Assembly (NCBI RefSeq): GCF_014524565.1
Contig: NZ_CP060139.1
Coordinates: 3,045,501 to 3,109,500 of the forward strand
Origin: Croceimicrobium hydrocarbonivorans
GTDB taxonomy: Bacteria > Bacteroidota > Bacteroidia > Flavobacteriales > Schleiferiaceae
Length of the DNA stretch: 64,000 bases
Direction of reading: 5' to 3'
How positions within the stretch are numbered: position 1 is the first letter of the stretch; each line of letters starts with the position of its first letter. Below the pieces are notes generated by a model. The model was given only the letters and a program-made list of their open reading frames with translations, did no database searches and was not told the origin of the DNA. The position numbers and the translations under genes were made by a program. Positions 19,116 to 27,333 of the stretch are shown in pieces.

Positions 19116-20309
19116 ATGAAAACGATAAAATTCATCAGCCTAAGCCTACTCTGCTTAAGCTTACAAAGTACTGTAGCACAATCCACAAATGAGGCTTCGC
19201 GTTGGAGTCTGGGAGCCCGAATCAATCATCTCTATGATATTGGTGCCTATCGTTTCGATACAGAATTATCGAGGGATATGCGCGGGCTTAACGGCTCCTT
19301 CACCCAATTCGATATTGGTTATAGTTTCTACGCCGAGCGCATGTTTAATCCGCTCTTTGGTTTGCAATTGGGTTATCATGGAGGGAGCATGACTGGCGCC
19401 AATCAAGTGGAGTACTATGAGAATAGTTTTAATGAAGCGCAGTTAAACCTGATCCTGATGTTGAGCAATTTCAGCTCCTCTTTTGCGCAGTCACCCTGGA
19501 ATGTGTACGGAAAATTCGGATTGGCCAATGGTCGGTTCGAGTCGACCCAATACTTGCAGAGTGATCAGGTGGAGGATAATAGCTTCGCCGATAATTATTG
19601 GAAATACCAGGGGGGACTGGGTTTGCAATATGAGCTAAATAGAGCCTGGCGATTGGAGCTCGATTTTAGCTTGAATAGCGTCTTGAACGATGGTTTCGAC
19701 GGCTATAACAGTGCTTCGGGTTCGGATGTCTATTGGGCTACTGCTTTGGGAGTGGCTTATAGCTTCGGGCCAAAAGCGCAAAAGGCAGAGTTTCAAAAGC
19801 CCATTTTTAGTGCATTGGCTTGCGATGGCCCTCCTCAAACTAAGGTTACAATTGCCAATGACAGTTTGAAGTGGGAAGAGCAGGCAGCGCAAATGGCGGC
19901 TCTGCAAGCTGACTTGGAGCGTACTCAGGCCGAATTGGAAAGCCTGAAGCAAGCTCAAGCTCAGCCAAAACCCAGTAGCACAAAGCCAGAGACAGAATCC
20001 TTGTCCGTTTACTTTGGCTTTGATCAATCGTATCTCAGTAGCACTGCAAAGAAGGCCATCTTCGAGCAGGTGCGGGGTCTGAGGAATATAGAGGGGACAA
20101 GGTTTGTTTTAACTGCTTATGCTGACGCCACAGGCCCCGAATCCTACAACGTTAGCTTAAAGCAGGCGCGTGCCCATGCGGTACGTGATTTCCTTTTGAC
20201 TTTGGGCTTTAGCGCTGCTCAAATTCAGATTGGACTTGCTAAAAATCAATCTCCCGAAGAATTGGGTAATTCTTTTCTTAATCGGCGAGTAGATGTAGAG
20301 TGGGAGTAA
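19116..20309 (+). CDS. OmpA-family outer-membrane protein partnered with the giant surface protein
   Basis: A 397-residue protein. A signal peptide (MKTIKFISLSLLCLSLQSTV) is followed by a beta-barrel-like region with alternating aromatic strands (about 25-220, ending ATALGVAYSFG), a short coiled coil (about 250-285, MAALQADLERTQAELESL) and a C-terminal OmpA peptidoglycan-binding domain (about 295-397). The latter shows LSVYFGFDQ, then TAYADATGPESYNVSLKQAR, then NRRVDVEWE, including the Asp and Arg that hold meso-diaminopimelate in this family. It would anchor the outer membrane to the cell wall. A TTG six bases earlier is in frame, but ATG 19116 gives the better signal peptide. It follows the giant gene by 19 bp, so co-transcription is likely. 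Confidence 0.8.
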   Translation: MKTIKFISLSLLCLSLQSTVAQSTNEASRWSLGARINHLYDIGAYRFDTELSRDMRGLNGSFTQFDIGYSFYAERMFNPLFGLQLGYHGGSMTGANQVEYYENSFNEAQLNLILMLSNFSSSFAQSPWNVYGKFGLANGRFESTQYLQSDQVEDNSFADNYWKYQGGLGLQYELNRAWRLELDFSLNSVLNDGFDGYNSASGSDVYWATALGVAYSFGPKAQKAEFQKPIFSALACDGPPQTKVTIANDSLKWEEQAAQMAALQADLERTQAELESLKQAQAQPKPSSTKPETESLSVYFGFDQSYLSSTAKKAIFEQVRGLRNIEGTRFVLTAYADATGPESYNVSLKQARAHAVRDFLLTLGFSAAQIQIGLAKNQSPEELGNSFLNRRVDVEWE

Positions 20310-20336
20310 GTCCTGGAATTAATTCGGACCTTGTTC

Positions 20337-20363
20337 AAAGGGCTCCTTCGGGAGCCCTTTTTT
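20337..20363. terminator. Bidirectional rho-independent terminator
   Basis: A perfect 10-bp stem (20337-20346 with 20351-20360) closes a TTCG tetraloop, and a T-run follows to 20363. The 3-prime A-run also makes it usable on the minus strand. It separates the OmpA gene from the convergent pentapeptide-repeat gene, whose stop codon at 20362-20364 lies in the T-run. Confidence 0.85.
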
Positions 20364-20931
20364 ATTTCTCGATTTTTATGCGATGCTCTAAAAGCAAGCC
20401 GGGTAATTGATCGAGATTAAAATGCGCGCCTTTAATGCGGTTCCCTTGTGGATCGATTTGCAAATTGCTGCTGCCCCGGAAATCACAGGCCATAAGATTG
20501 CTGTTTTCGAAATGAGCATTGCGTAAATCGCAGTCTCGTAAGATGCTATTCTGCATTTGCGCCGAAGTGAAATCCACTTCCCATAATTGGCAATTCTCAA
20601 AGGAACATCGGCTGAGGTCTAGACCGAAGAAATTGGAGCTATCGAGTCGGCAATTTTGCATTTTAAAACTCAGGCCAAAGCTGCTCAGCTCATCAAAGCG
20701 AATACCCAATAGTTTACAGTTTTCGAACCAGGCATCTTGCAGGCGACTTTCTTTCCAGCGCAGATTACTGAGATCGGAATCGATAAATTCACATTCACTG
20801 AAGTTGAAGTCACTCAGGTGCAATTCTTGAAACTGGCAATTGATAAAACGACAGGCTTCGTATTCCCCTTTCGCTAAGCTTTGTTTCTTAAAGTCAATGT
20901 TTTCGTATTCCTCTTCGCAGAAATAGGCCAT
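20362..20931 (-). CDS. Pentapeptide-repeat protein
   Basis: A 189-residue protein made almost entirely of A(D/N)LXX-type five-residue repeats read as right-handed quadrilateral beta-helix coils (CRFINCQFQELHLSDFNFSE, CDLRNAHFENSNLMACDFRG). The ending IDPQGNRIKGAHFNLDQLPGLL is typical of Qnr/McbG-like cytosolic members, in which the helix mimics DNA and can shield gyrase. No signal peptide is present. Whether this one protects gyrase cannot be told from sequence, since most members are uncharacterised. It is monocistronic, with a short AT-rich region before the divergent protease gene. Confidence 0.85.
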   Translation of the reverse strand: MAYFCEEEYENIDFKKQSLAKGEYEACRFINCQFQELHLSDFNFSECEFIDSDLSNLRWKESRLQDAWFENCKLLGIRFDELSSFGLSFKMQNCRLDSSNFFGLDLSRCSFENCQLWEVDFTSAQMQNSILRDCDLRNAHFENSNLMACDFRGSSNLQIDPQGNRIKGAHFNLDQLPGLLLEHRIKIEK

Positions 20932-21031
20932 GGTAGTGCTTTGGCGTAAAATTAGAAAAGGGAGAGGCTTATCCTTAATTCTTTAGGTATGCTTTTTAAG
21001 CTTTTATAAATTGCGGAGCCAAAAACCAAGC

Positions 21032-23116
21032 ATGCCTTCGCTTTATTCTTACCCCCAATTTGCCCAAGTCTGGCTGAAGAATCTCTTGCTCAGGTTCCTT
21101 CTATTCTCTTTATTCCTAGCTGCTGTGAGTACAAGGGCGCAGGTAGATTCTCTGGACTTAAAGGCTCGTTCCATTTTACATATGGCGCGGGATTTCCATT
21201 TTCAAGCTCCCCTTAATGATTCTGTTTTTTCGCAGCGGGTGTATGATGAATTAATGCAGTCCTTGGATCAGGATGGCCAATTTTTTACGCAGAAGGACCT
21301 TAGTCAAATTTCACCTTATCAGGCTATAGCCGCCCGCAATGCCCAGTCGCGACAAGCGCTGGTACAAAGCTTAAGTGAGGTGTATCGGTTGAGGCTACAA
21401 GCCCTGGAATCTTTGTTGGAGGCCGAAAGCCAAAAGCCCCTGGATTTTACAATAAAGGAGCAGTACCGTATTGAAACCGATGGCATTCTTGAAGAAGCCG
21501 AATGGAAAGAACATTGGCGTAAATACTATAAAATGCGGGTGCTTTGGGCCCTTTTCAATCATCAGGATACGGCCGCCAAAAGCTTTAATCCTGATTCCGA
21601 AACTAAATTGCATTGGCAAAAGTATATCGGCGAAAGCATGGTTTGCCGCTTGCGAAATGATTTAGATCATTATGAGGCTTTGGACCGCTATATTCAAGAA
21701 CAGTATTTAAAGGCTTTAGCGAAAGCATTGGATCCGCATAGCGCCTATTTTTCCAGCTCTGCCCGACAAGGTTTTCAAAATTCACTTTCTCAGAATGAAT
21801 TGTCTTATGGCATTGAGCTCTTTCGCAATGCAGATGGAGAAATAGAAGTGGCTTATGTGGTGCCCGGTAGTCCGGCCTGGCAGAGTGGTAAGGTGAACGA
21901 AGGTGATATTATCCTGGGACTGAGTTCCGAAGCCAGCGATGAAGATGCCCTGGCTTGTTTAGGAACGGCCGAAGTGCGGGCCTTAATTGAGTCGGCAGAT
22001 GAAGCTGAAACCAAATTCCAATTGCGAAAGCAAAGCGGGGAGAAGTTGGAAGTGGAACTCAGCAAAGACTATATCGCAGTGGAGGAAAACCATGTGGAGT
22101 CATTCGTTTTAGAAGGGGAGCGCAAAATTGGTTATATCTATCTGCCTTCTTTTTATGTGGGGGATGAATTTGCGGAATCGGTGCAGGGCTGTGCCGTGGA
22201 TGTGAGCAATGCCCTGATTCGCTTGAAGCGACAAGGAGTGGAAGCCTTAATCATGGATTTGCGCGACAATGGCGGCGGGGCGATGTATGAGGCCCTGCGA
22301 TTAGCCGGAATTTTTGTGGATTATGGAGCGCTTTCTATTTACTCGGATGGGCAAGAACATCAAACTCTAAAGGATATGGATCGCGGGGTGATCTATGATC
22401 AACCGATGCTGATTTTGCAAAATGCTTTTAGTGCTTCGGCCTCGGAGCTTTTTGCGGCCGCTTTGCAAGATCGAAACCGCGCTATTATTGTAGGGCAGCC
22501 CAGTTATGGGAAGTCTACGGTACAAGAAATTGTGCCTTTGCTACAATACCATGAAAATTCGGATACCGCTCTGATTCCCGGTTCCTTTATTAAGCTGAGC
22601 ACGGCGGCTTTTTATCGGGTAACAGGAGCTAGTCATCAGGCCATGGGAATTCAACCCGACATCCCATTGCCCGCTTTGTACAATTATGATGCTTACCGCG
22701 AAAAGGCGTATTCGAATTATCTTAAGATCGATTCGATTAAAAAGAAGACCTATTATTTCCCGGAAGCTGAATTACCCTTAACAGACCTGAGAGAACTTAG
22801 TGCCCAACGCATTAAGGCCGATAGTCTTTGGCAGTGGGAGGCGAATCAAGAACTGAATACAGGTACTGAGACTAGCATACCGCTTGACTTAGCGGGCTTT
22901 TCGGCTTATATGGCGAAGGATGAAGTGTCGGAGGATTATGAAGAACAGCATTGGGAGCCCGCCTTAAAGGTGCATTCACTGAAGTATTTACTCAATTATC
23001 GATTGGCAAATGAGGAGGAGGGCTTGACTGTTAAAGCGGCCATCTCCGAGGATTTATACATCCGCGAAAGCTTTTTTATACTTAATGACTATTTAGAATT
23101 CAAATCAACACAATGA
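21032..23116 (+). CDS. Tail-specific (Prc/CtpA-like) S41 protease with PDZ domain
   Basis: A 694-residue exported protease. After a signal peptide (LLLRFLLFSLFLAAVSTRAQ), residues 30-215 form the Prc N-terminal domain (MQSLDQDGQFFTQKD). A PDZ domain follows (about 250-345, VVPGSPAWQSGKVNEGDIIL), then the S41 core: LIMDLRDNGGG (about 408) and FSASASELFAAAL with probable nucleophile Ser469 and catalytic Lys494 in YGKSTVQ. The Ser-Lys spacing of 25 equals that of E. coli Prc. It would trim C-termini of periplasmic proteins. An in-frame TTG lies at 21011, but ATG 21032 is preferred. It overlaps the next gene by 4 bp (ATGA), so the two are translationally coupled. Confidence 0.9.
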   Translation: MPSLYSYPQFAQVWLKNLLLRFLLFSLFLAAVSTRAQVDSLDLKARSILHMARDFHFQAPLNDSVFSQRVYDELMQSLDQDGQFFTQKDLSQISPYQAIAARNAQSRQALVQSLSEVYRLRLQALESLLEAESQKPLDFTIKEQYRIETDGILEEAEWKEHWRKYYKMRVLWALFNHQDTAAKSFNPDSETKLHWQKYIGESMVCRLRNDLDHYEALDRYIQEQYLKALAKALDPHSAYFSSSARQGFQNSLSQNELSYGIELFRNADGEIEVAYVVPGSPAWQSGKVNEGDIILGLSSEASDEDALACLGTAEVRALIESADEAETKFQLRKQSGEKLEVELSKDYIAVEENHVESFVLEGERKIGYIYLPSFYVGDEFAESVQGCAVDVSNALIRLKRQGVEALIMDLRDNGGGAMYEALRLAGIFVDYGALSIYSDGQEHQTLKDMDRGVIYDQPMLILQNAFSASASELFAAALQDRNRAIIVGQPSYGKSTVQEIVPLLQYHENSDTALIPGSFIKLSTAAFYRVTGASHQAMGIQPDIPLPALYNYDAYREKAYSNYLKIDSIKKKTYYFPEAELPLTDLRELSAQRIKADSLWQWEANQELNTGTETSIPLDLAGFSAYMAKDEVSEDYEEQHWEPALKVHSLKYLLNYRLANEEEGLTVKAAISEDLYIRESFFILNDYLEFKSTQ

Positions 23117-24138
23117 AACAAACATTAGCCATCTGTTTATTGCTATTAGGCGCTTTTTCAATGCAAGCTCAATCGGCTGGAGAAGCGGCCGCTTATATGG
23201 GCCAAATCGGGGAAAGCATCGAAGAAATGAAAGGTGAAACCTGGAGTTATCTAAAAGCCGCCACCCGTGGTCGTAGTGCCAGAACCCTGGAGCGCAAACG
23301 CCAATCTATTATTGAGGAGCTGAAAAACGTAAAATCTGAAATTCGTAAAATCGGTGCTTTTAAGGGCGATCGCAGCTACCAGCAAGAGGTGATTAATTAT
23401 CTGGATATGACCGATATCGTGCTTCGTGAAGACTATGCGAAGATTATGGATATGGAAGATATTGCGGAGCGTTCTTACGACGGGATGGAAGCCTATCTTT
23501 TAGCGAAGGATATTGCCGGTGAAAAGATGGATAGTGCCTTTAGTATTTACAAAAATGCGGAGGAGGCCTTTGCCAATAAGTACGGTGTAAATCTGATAGA
23601 AGGAGAGAAGACCAAGAAGGATGAAAAAATTGCCAAGGCCAATAAGGCTTTGAAATACTACAACCGCATTTTCTTGGAGGTTTTCCGCGCTCAGGTGCAG
23701 GAAGCTTATGTTGTAGAAGCTTTGAATAATGCAGATTTAGTGAGTCTGGAGCAAAATCTGAATGCTTTGAAAACTGCGGTAGCTAAAGCCCAGGCTAATT
23801 TGGATACCTTCTCAACTTTTGGAGGAGATAAGAAATTACTGTACTCGGCTCAGCGACTTTTGAAGTACTATGAGAATTCTTGTGCGAATAATTTACCTAA
23901 GCTGGTTGACTTTTATGTGAAGAAGGACAATTTTGATCGCCTGCAAAAGAAAATGGAAGCCACTAAAAAGCGTGATTTAACGCAAGAAGATGTGGATGCC
24001 TTTAATGCAGCCGTAGAAGATTACAACAAAATGGTACCGGAGTTTAACAATGTTAACGAGCGCAATAATGAGGCGCGAGAACAGGCTATAAAATCCTGGG
24101 AAGACGGGGTTGAGGACTTTTTTGATCAGCATGCCTAA
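23113..24138 (+). CDS. Secreted helical protein coupled to the protease (LIC11966-like)
   Basis: A 341-residue protein with a Sec signal peptide (MKQTLAICLLLLGAFSMQAQ). The mature part is nearly all alpha-helical, lysine/glutamate rich and with long amphipathic helices (for example RKRQSIIEELKNVKSEIRKI and LEQNLNALKTAVAKAQANLD). It resembles what is called LIC11966 family surface protein, but I hold that name loosely. There is no lipobox and no sorting domain, so it is probably periplasmic. The ATGA overlap with the Prc-like protease suggests that it is a cofactor, adaptor or substrate of that protease, as other helical or TPR partners are for Prc. That role is inference. Confidence 0.7.
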   Translation: MKQTLAICLLLLGAFSMQAQSAGEAAAYMGQIGESIEEMKGETWSYLKAATRGRSARTLERKRQSIIEELKNVKSEIRKIGAFKGDRSYQQEVINYLDMTDIVLREDYAKIMDMEDIAERSYDGMEAYLLAKDIAGEKMDSAFSIYKNAEEAFANKYGVNLIEGEKTKKDEKIAKANKALKYYNRIFLEVFRAQVQEAYVVEALNNADLVSLEQNLNALKTAVAKAQANLDTFSTFGGDKKLLYSAQRLLKYYENSCANNLPKLVDFYVKKDNFDRLQKKMEATKKRDLTQEDVDAFNAAVEDYNKMVPEFNNVNERNNEAREQAIKSWEDGVEDFFDQHA

Positions 24139-24339
24139 GCTAAGGCGAGCTTAATTGTGGGCTTCGGAGAACTATAGATAAAGTTTATCCAATATGCCGT
24201 ACTTTTATCCTCTGTTAGGTTTCACCGAACAGAGATTTGAAACTCGTATAGTTCAAATTTTCACTTGCTTTTTGGGGTAATAGAAGGCAAGATTTAAATC
24301 CCGGGTTCTTTATGGATTCCGGGATTTTTTATTTCAGGA
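24139..24339 (+). other. Structured intergenic segment (possible small RNA or 3-prime UTR)
   Basis: A near-perfect hairpin lies at 24210-24234 (7-bp outer stem CTCTGTT/AACAGAG, one mismatch, then GGT/ACC around a TTC loop). A second inverted repeat TTTGAA/TTCAAA is at about 24236-24257, and a terminator follows at 24296-24334. I see no open reading frame of note. No known RNA family is recognised. Confidence 0.35.
24296..24334 (+). terminator. Rho-independent terminator downstream of the protease operon
   Basis: A 9-bp stem (24296-24304 with 24319-24327), GC-rich core CCCGG/CCGGG, is followed by a T-run on the plus strand. It lies about 155 bp after the last stop codon of the operon and in front of the convergent gene ending at 24340. 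Confidence 0.75.
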
Positions 24340-25872
24340 TTAAGAATTAAGTCCCGCTAAAATTTCCTTAATCCCCTCTAAGCTGACTTCTTCAAATTGC
24401 AATTCACCCAATTCTTCGCCAATGATATAGTCCTGGACGGCGATAAAGCTCTTTCCGTTTACATATTTAGTTGCAATAATGTTTACGGGTTCTCCTTTGG
24501 GTATGTCTTTATAGTAGAAATTGCCTCTACGGTAGGTGTTTGGTGGCAAAATAGAATTTCGATTCTTAAAGACCATTTTCACATCCACATGATTAGCCGG
24601 TTTTAGAGGGATGTTTAAAGTGGTCAGTTTAGAAGCCTGCCAATTGGAAAAAGCATCAATATTGATCCATCCTAATTGCGCATTGTTGAAGATGTAATAG
24701 TTTAAGTCTGAAGAACTAATGCTACCCTTGGCAATGTCGGCTTCCATTTCCTTGCGTTCCTCATTACGTAAATAGGAATAGAGCTCTTCGTAGGTTTTGA
24801 TTGGGGCTTCTCCTTGGCGATTGGAATTAATGGCCAGCATGAGTGCATCTACATTTTCGACCCCATATTTTTCAAGAAAATGAGTAAAAGCCCCACATGG
24901 ATTTTCACCACCTCTGGATCTACTCGATCTAGCAGCAGCATTGTCTTTATTAAAGCCAAATAAACTTCCCATCCGGCACCAAAAATTACAAGGCTGTGGA
25001 TTTCGACCTAAAGAACAACACCAGAGAAAATCATTCATGCTTGTGCTTTGCAAAGTGCTGCCATTAGTGCGGGTCCAATTGATATTAGCAAGGCTATCAT
25101 GCTGGTTACCATTGAAGACTAGTGCACCGGGGATAGATCTTTCGCTTGGAATGTAAAAAGTTACATCTCTTCGTTTTCGCAATTTCAATTTGCGCTGGCC
25201 TTGAAAGGCCTCCACCTTAAACATGCCTCCACTTTCAAGCATGCGGCCATTAGAGCTGGTGCTGAGATTATTCAAAAGCATTTCACTTTTGGTAATTACT
25301 TCTGTAAACTCTATACGTACTTTTTCTTTGGGACGAAGATTACTGAAGGCCTTGGCGGGAATGTGAAGGATACTGCCCCCTTTGGCCTTGAGGATGGTGT
25401 CTTTAAGCGGGTCGATTTCGAAGACCTGTGGCGGTGGGCAGAGCTGCTTCAGTAATTCTGCAATGCCTGGTCCATAATCCGGTTCCGGCGCTAATTGAAT
25501 AATCAAATCAACTCTGCGCTGGGAATTTTTATAGAGGTTGTCTGGCTGACCTTCATCCGCAAAGTTTTGGTGCTTAATTGAGCTATCTGCAAATTGCTTT
25601 TGAATTTCATTTTGCAAGCTGAGGATTCGGTTCTTGCCAAGGGCCTCATTATGAGCTTTGGATCCTGGGCCATCGCAATAGGCATTAAGTGCAAAGCCTA
25701 AAACTCTTTCATTGGGTAAACTGTCGAGCAGCTTTTGCAAGCTTTGGATTTGCGTGGCTTGGAGCTCAGTTTCATTGACTTCGAAAAAATAGCTTTTGCG
25801 GATTTCTGTTTTTTGGGCAAGGGCAGATAGGCCTAAGCTAAGAAAGAGGCAGAGGTAGAAATAGGGTCGCAT
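24340..25872 (-). CDS. Exported OmpA-like domain fused to a Bacteroidota beta-domain protein
   Basis: A 510-residue protein with a signal peptide (YFYLCLFLSLGLSALAQ). Residues 25-130 form an OmpA-like domain (ALNAYCDGPGSKAHNEALGK, then NSQRRVDLIIQ). Residues 155-255 contain GGSILHIPAKAFSNLRPKEK and LLNNLSTSSNGRMLESGGMF, the same domain seen in the two lipoproteins at 55.5 and 57.4 kb. A cysteine-rich segment follows (about 283-300, CCSLGRNPQPCNFWC), then a domain with AQLGWINIDAFSNW that also matches those paralogs. It is probably anchored at the peptidoglycan through the OmpA part. The exact function is unknown. It is likely monocistronic and convergent with the protease operon. Confidence 0.7.
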   Translation of the reverse strand: MRPYFYLCLFLSLGLSALAQKTEIRKSYFFEVNETELQATQIQSLQKLLDSLPNERVLGFALNAYCDGPGSKAHNEALGKNRILSLQNEIQKQFADSSIKHQNFADEGQPDNLYKNSQRRVDLIIQLAPEPDYGPGIAELLKQLCPPPQVFEIDPLKDTILKAKGGSILHIPAKAFSNLRPKEKVRIEFTEVITKSEMLLNNLSTSSNGRMLESGGMFKVEAFQGQRKLKLRKRRDVTFYIPSERSIPGALVFNGNQHDSLANINWTRTNGSTLQSTSMNDFLWCCSLGRNPQPCNFWCRMGSLFGFNKDNAAARSSRSRGGENPCGAFTHFLEKYGVENVDALMLAINSNRQGEAPIKTYEELYSYLRNEERKEMEADIAKGSISSSDLNYYIFNNAQLGWINIDAFSNWQASKLTTLNIPLKPANHVDVKMVFKNRNSILPPNTYRRGNFYYKDIPKGEPVNIIATKYVNGKSFIAVQDYIIGEELGELQFEEVSLEGIKEILAGLNS

Positions 25873-25916
25873 ACAGGGTTCTTTAGGAAATTTTAACGGC
25901 AGTTTTTGTCCAATTC

Positions 25917-26597
25917 TTATTCGCCAGGTGAATTTTTAAGACTGCCCAACCAGGCTAGGGCCTGATCTTCATCCTCAATGGCCTTTAGTTTCAAGCCGCC
26001 GTATTGCAAGAAAATGCTTTGTCCGGCCTGACTGCCTTTAAACTGATGGGAGATCCAAAAATAATTATCACCCGCATGGATTGGTAAATAGCCCAACTCT
26101 CCTTTTACCAAAAAGGGAATGGAATCTTGGGCGGAATCCAGGTTGAGATAGATTACTGCTTGATCTTTAATTTCGCGCTCTTGATCTTGTATCTCGATCC
26201 AGAAATCATAATTCTTGGAGGGAATTCCGCCCAATTCATCCCGAAAGAGAATCAGTCGGGGAGCCTGTGACTGAGATTTACTAAAGGCCGCTTCAGATAC
26301 TTGGTAGAGGCTGCCTTCCAGGTATTGACCTTCTTGTACAAATTTGTGGAAGTACACCAAATTTCCATGGTGGGCCTTGGCTTTAGCGCGGATATCCGCT
26401 TCAATCTCTGGCCAGCTTTGATGAGGGTAAGCCAGTTTAAGATCACCCACTTTTATTTTGTTGGGAAATTGATCAGGCTCGGCGGTAAAATGAACCCTGT
26501 CTATCGAAATCGCCTGCACATCGGGGTTGAGGTTTAAAACCTTATTGTTTACACAGCCCTGGCAGAGTAGCAGGAAGGAAATTGAGGCAAAGCGCAT
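25917..26597 (-). CDS. Lipoprotein of unknown function
   Basis: A 226-residue protein beginning MRFASISFLLLCQGCVNN with a lipobox (LCQGC, lipidated Cys15), so it is membrane anchored. The mature region is about 210 residues and beta-rich, with a short helical part (WPEIEADIRAKAKAHHGNLV). I recognise no family. It lies 44 bp upstream of the OmpA-like gene on the same strand and could be co-transcribed with it. Confidence 0.6.
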   Translation of the reverse strand: MRFASISFLLLCQGCVNNKVLNLNPDVQAISIDRVHFTAEPDQFPNKIKVGDLKLAYPHQSWPEIEADIRAKAKAHHGNLVYFHKFVQEGQYLEGSLYQVSEAAFSKSQSQAPRLILFRDELGGIPSKNYDFWIEIQDQEREIKDQAVIYLNLDSAQDSIPFLVKGELGYLPIHAGDNYFWISHQFKGSQAGQSIFLQYGGLKLKAIEDEDQALAWLGSLKNSPGE

Positions 26598-26629
26598 AGT
26601 CTTATTTTGTACTAAGATAAAAGCAATCT

Positions 26630-27004
26630 TTAAGCCATGCCTAAGGCTTGGATACGGTATTTCACCATGGCAATGATCAGGTCTTTGGGTAGGGGTTTAT
26701 TTAAGGGGAACTGCAGGGTTCCTTTCTTTACAATGGCCTCTTGCAATTGATCTTTAAAGGCTTCAATGGTATCCGGATGGGGGTAGAGGCTTACATGTTT
26801 TTTGTAGCCGGCCATCATAATTTGCTTATCCATTTTAGCGCCTTCTTCCAGCGCAAAAACGGGAATATTGTAATTGATTTTCTCTACCGCTTGGGGTGCG
26901 GCTTCTAAAATACAGGCCCTTAATTCCAAAAGCTTGTCTCTACATTCTTCGCTTTGATCCGCGAGGTAGTCGGCTACCTGATTGTATTGCTTCATTTTTG
27001 CCAT
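26630..27004 (-). CDS. DUF1801 / YdhG-like protein
   Basis: A 124-residue cytosolic protein. The pattern ILEAAPQAVEKINYNIPVFA, then MMAGYKKHVSLYPHPDTIEA, then GTLQFPLNKPLPKDLIIAMV is the DUF1801 (iron-chaperone-like YdhG/frataxin-resembling) fold. The biochemical role of most members is unproven. Two starts are possible (ATG 27004 and the ATG at codon 4). It is 32 bp upstream of the lipoprotein. A second DUF1801-type protein sits at 54742. Confidence 0.8.
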   Translation of the reverse strand: MAKMKQYNQVADYLADQSEECRDKLLELRACILEAAPQAVEKINYNIPVFALEEGAKMDKQIMMAGYKKHVSLYPHPDTIEAFKDQLQEAIVKKGTLQFPLNKPLPKDLIIAMVKYRIQALGMA

Positions 27005-27333
27005 GGAAGGAAGGTAAGGCTTTTAAAGGGTAAGGCCTAAGGCTGGGCCAAGCTGCTTATTTTAAGTCTATCACCTTATGTAAAAAAAAAATCTTCTTTG
27101 CATTTTAAAAGGGTGGCTAAGACTGGATGTCTTCAGAATAAAGGATCTAAAATATTGAATTGGGAGTGTAAATGCTCATGAATTTTCAAGTGTTATTCGG
27201 AACTAAAGATTTTCAATAGATAGTTGCCTGTTTTAATTGTCATTAGATTTGTGTCTCATTTATTATAATTAATGATCAGTTGTAAATACTAGATAAATAG
27301 TGGAAATGTTAAATATTATCGAAGGTGAATTCT
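27005..27333. other. AT-rich intergenic region with a weak promoter candidate
   Basis: No gene is seen in these roughly 330 bp. A TAnnTTTG-type -7 box (TAGATTTG, 27244-27251) faces the gene at 27334, but the -33 element is poor. An A-tract lies near 27080. This is the left edge of the AT-richer accessory stretch. Confidence 0.3.
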
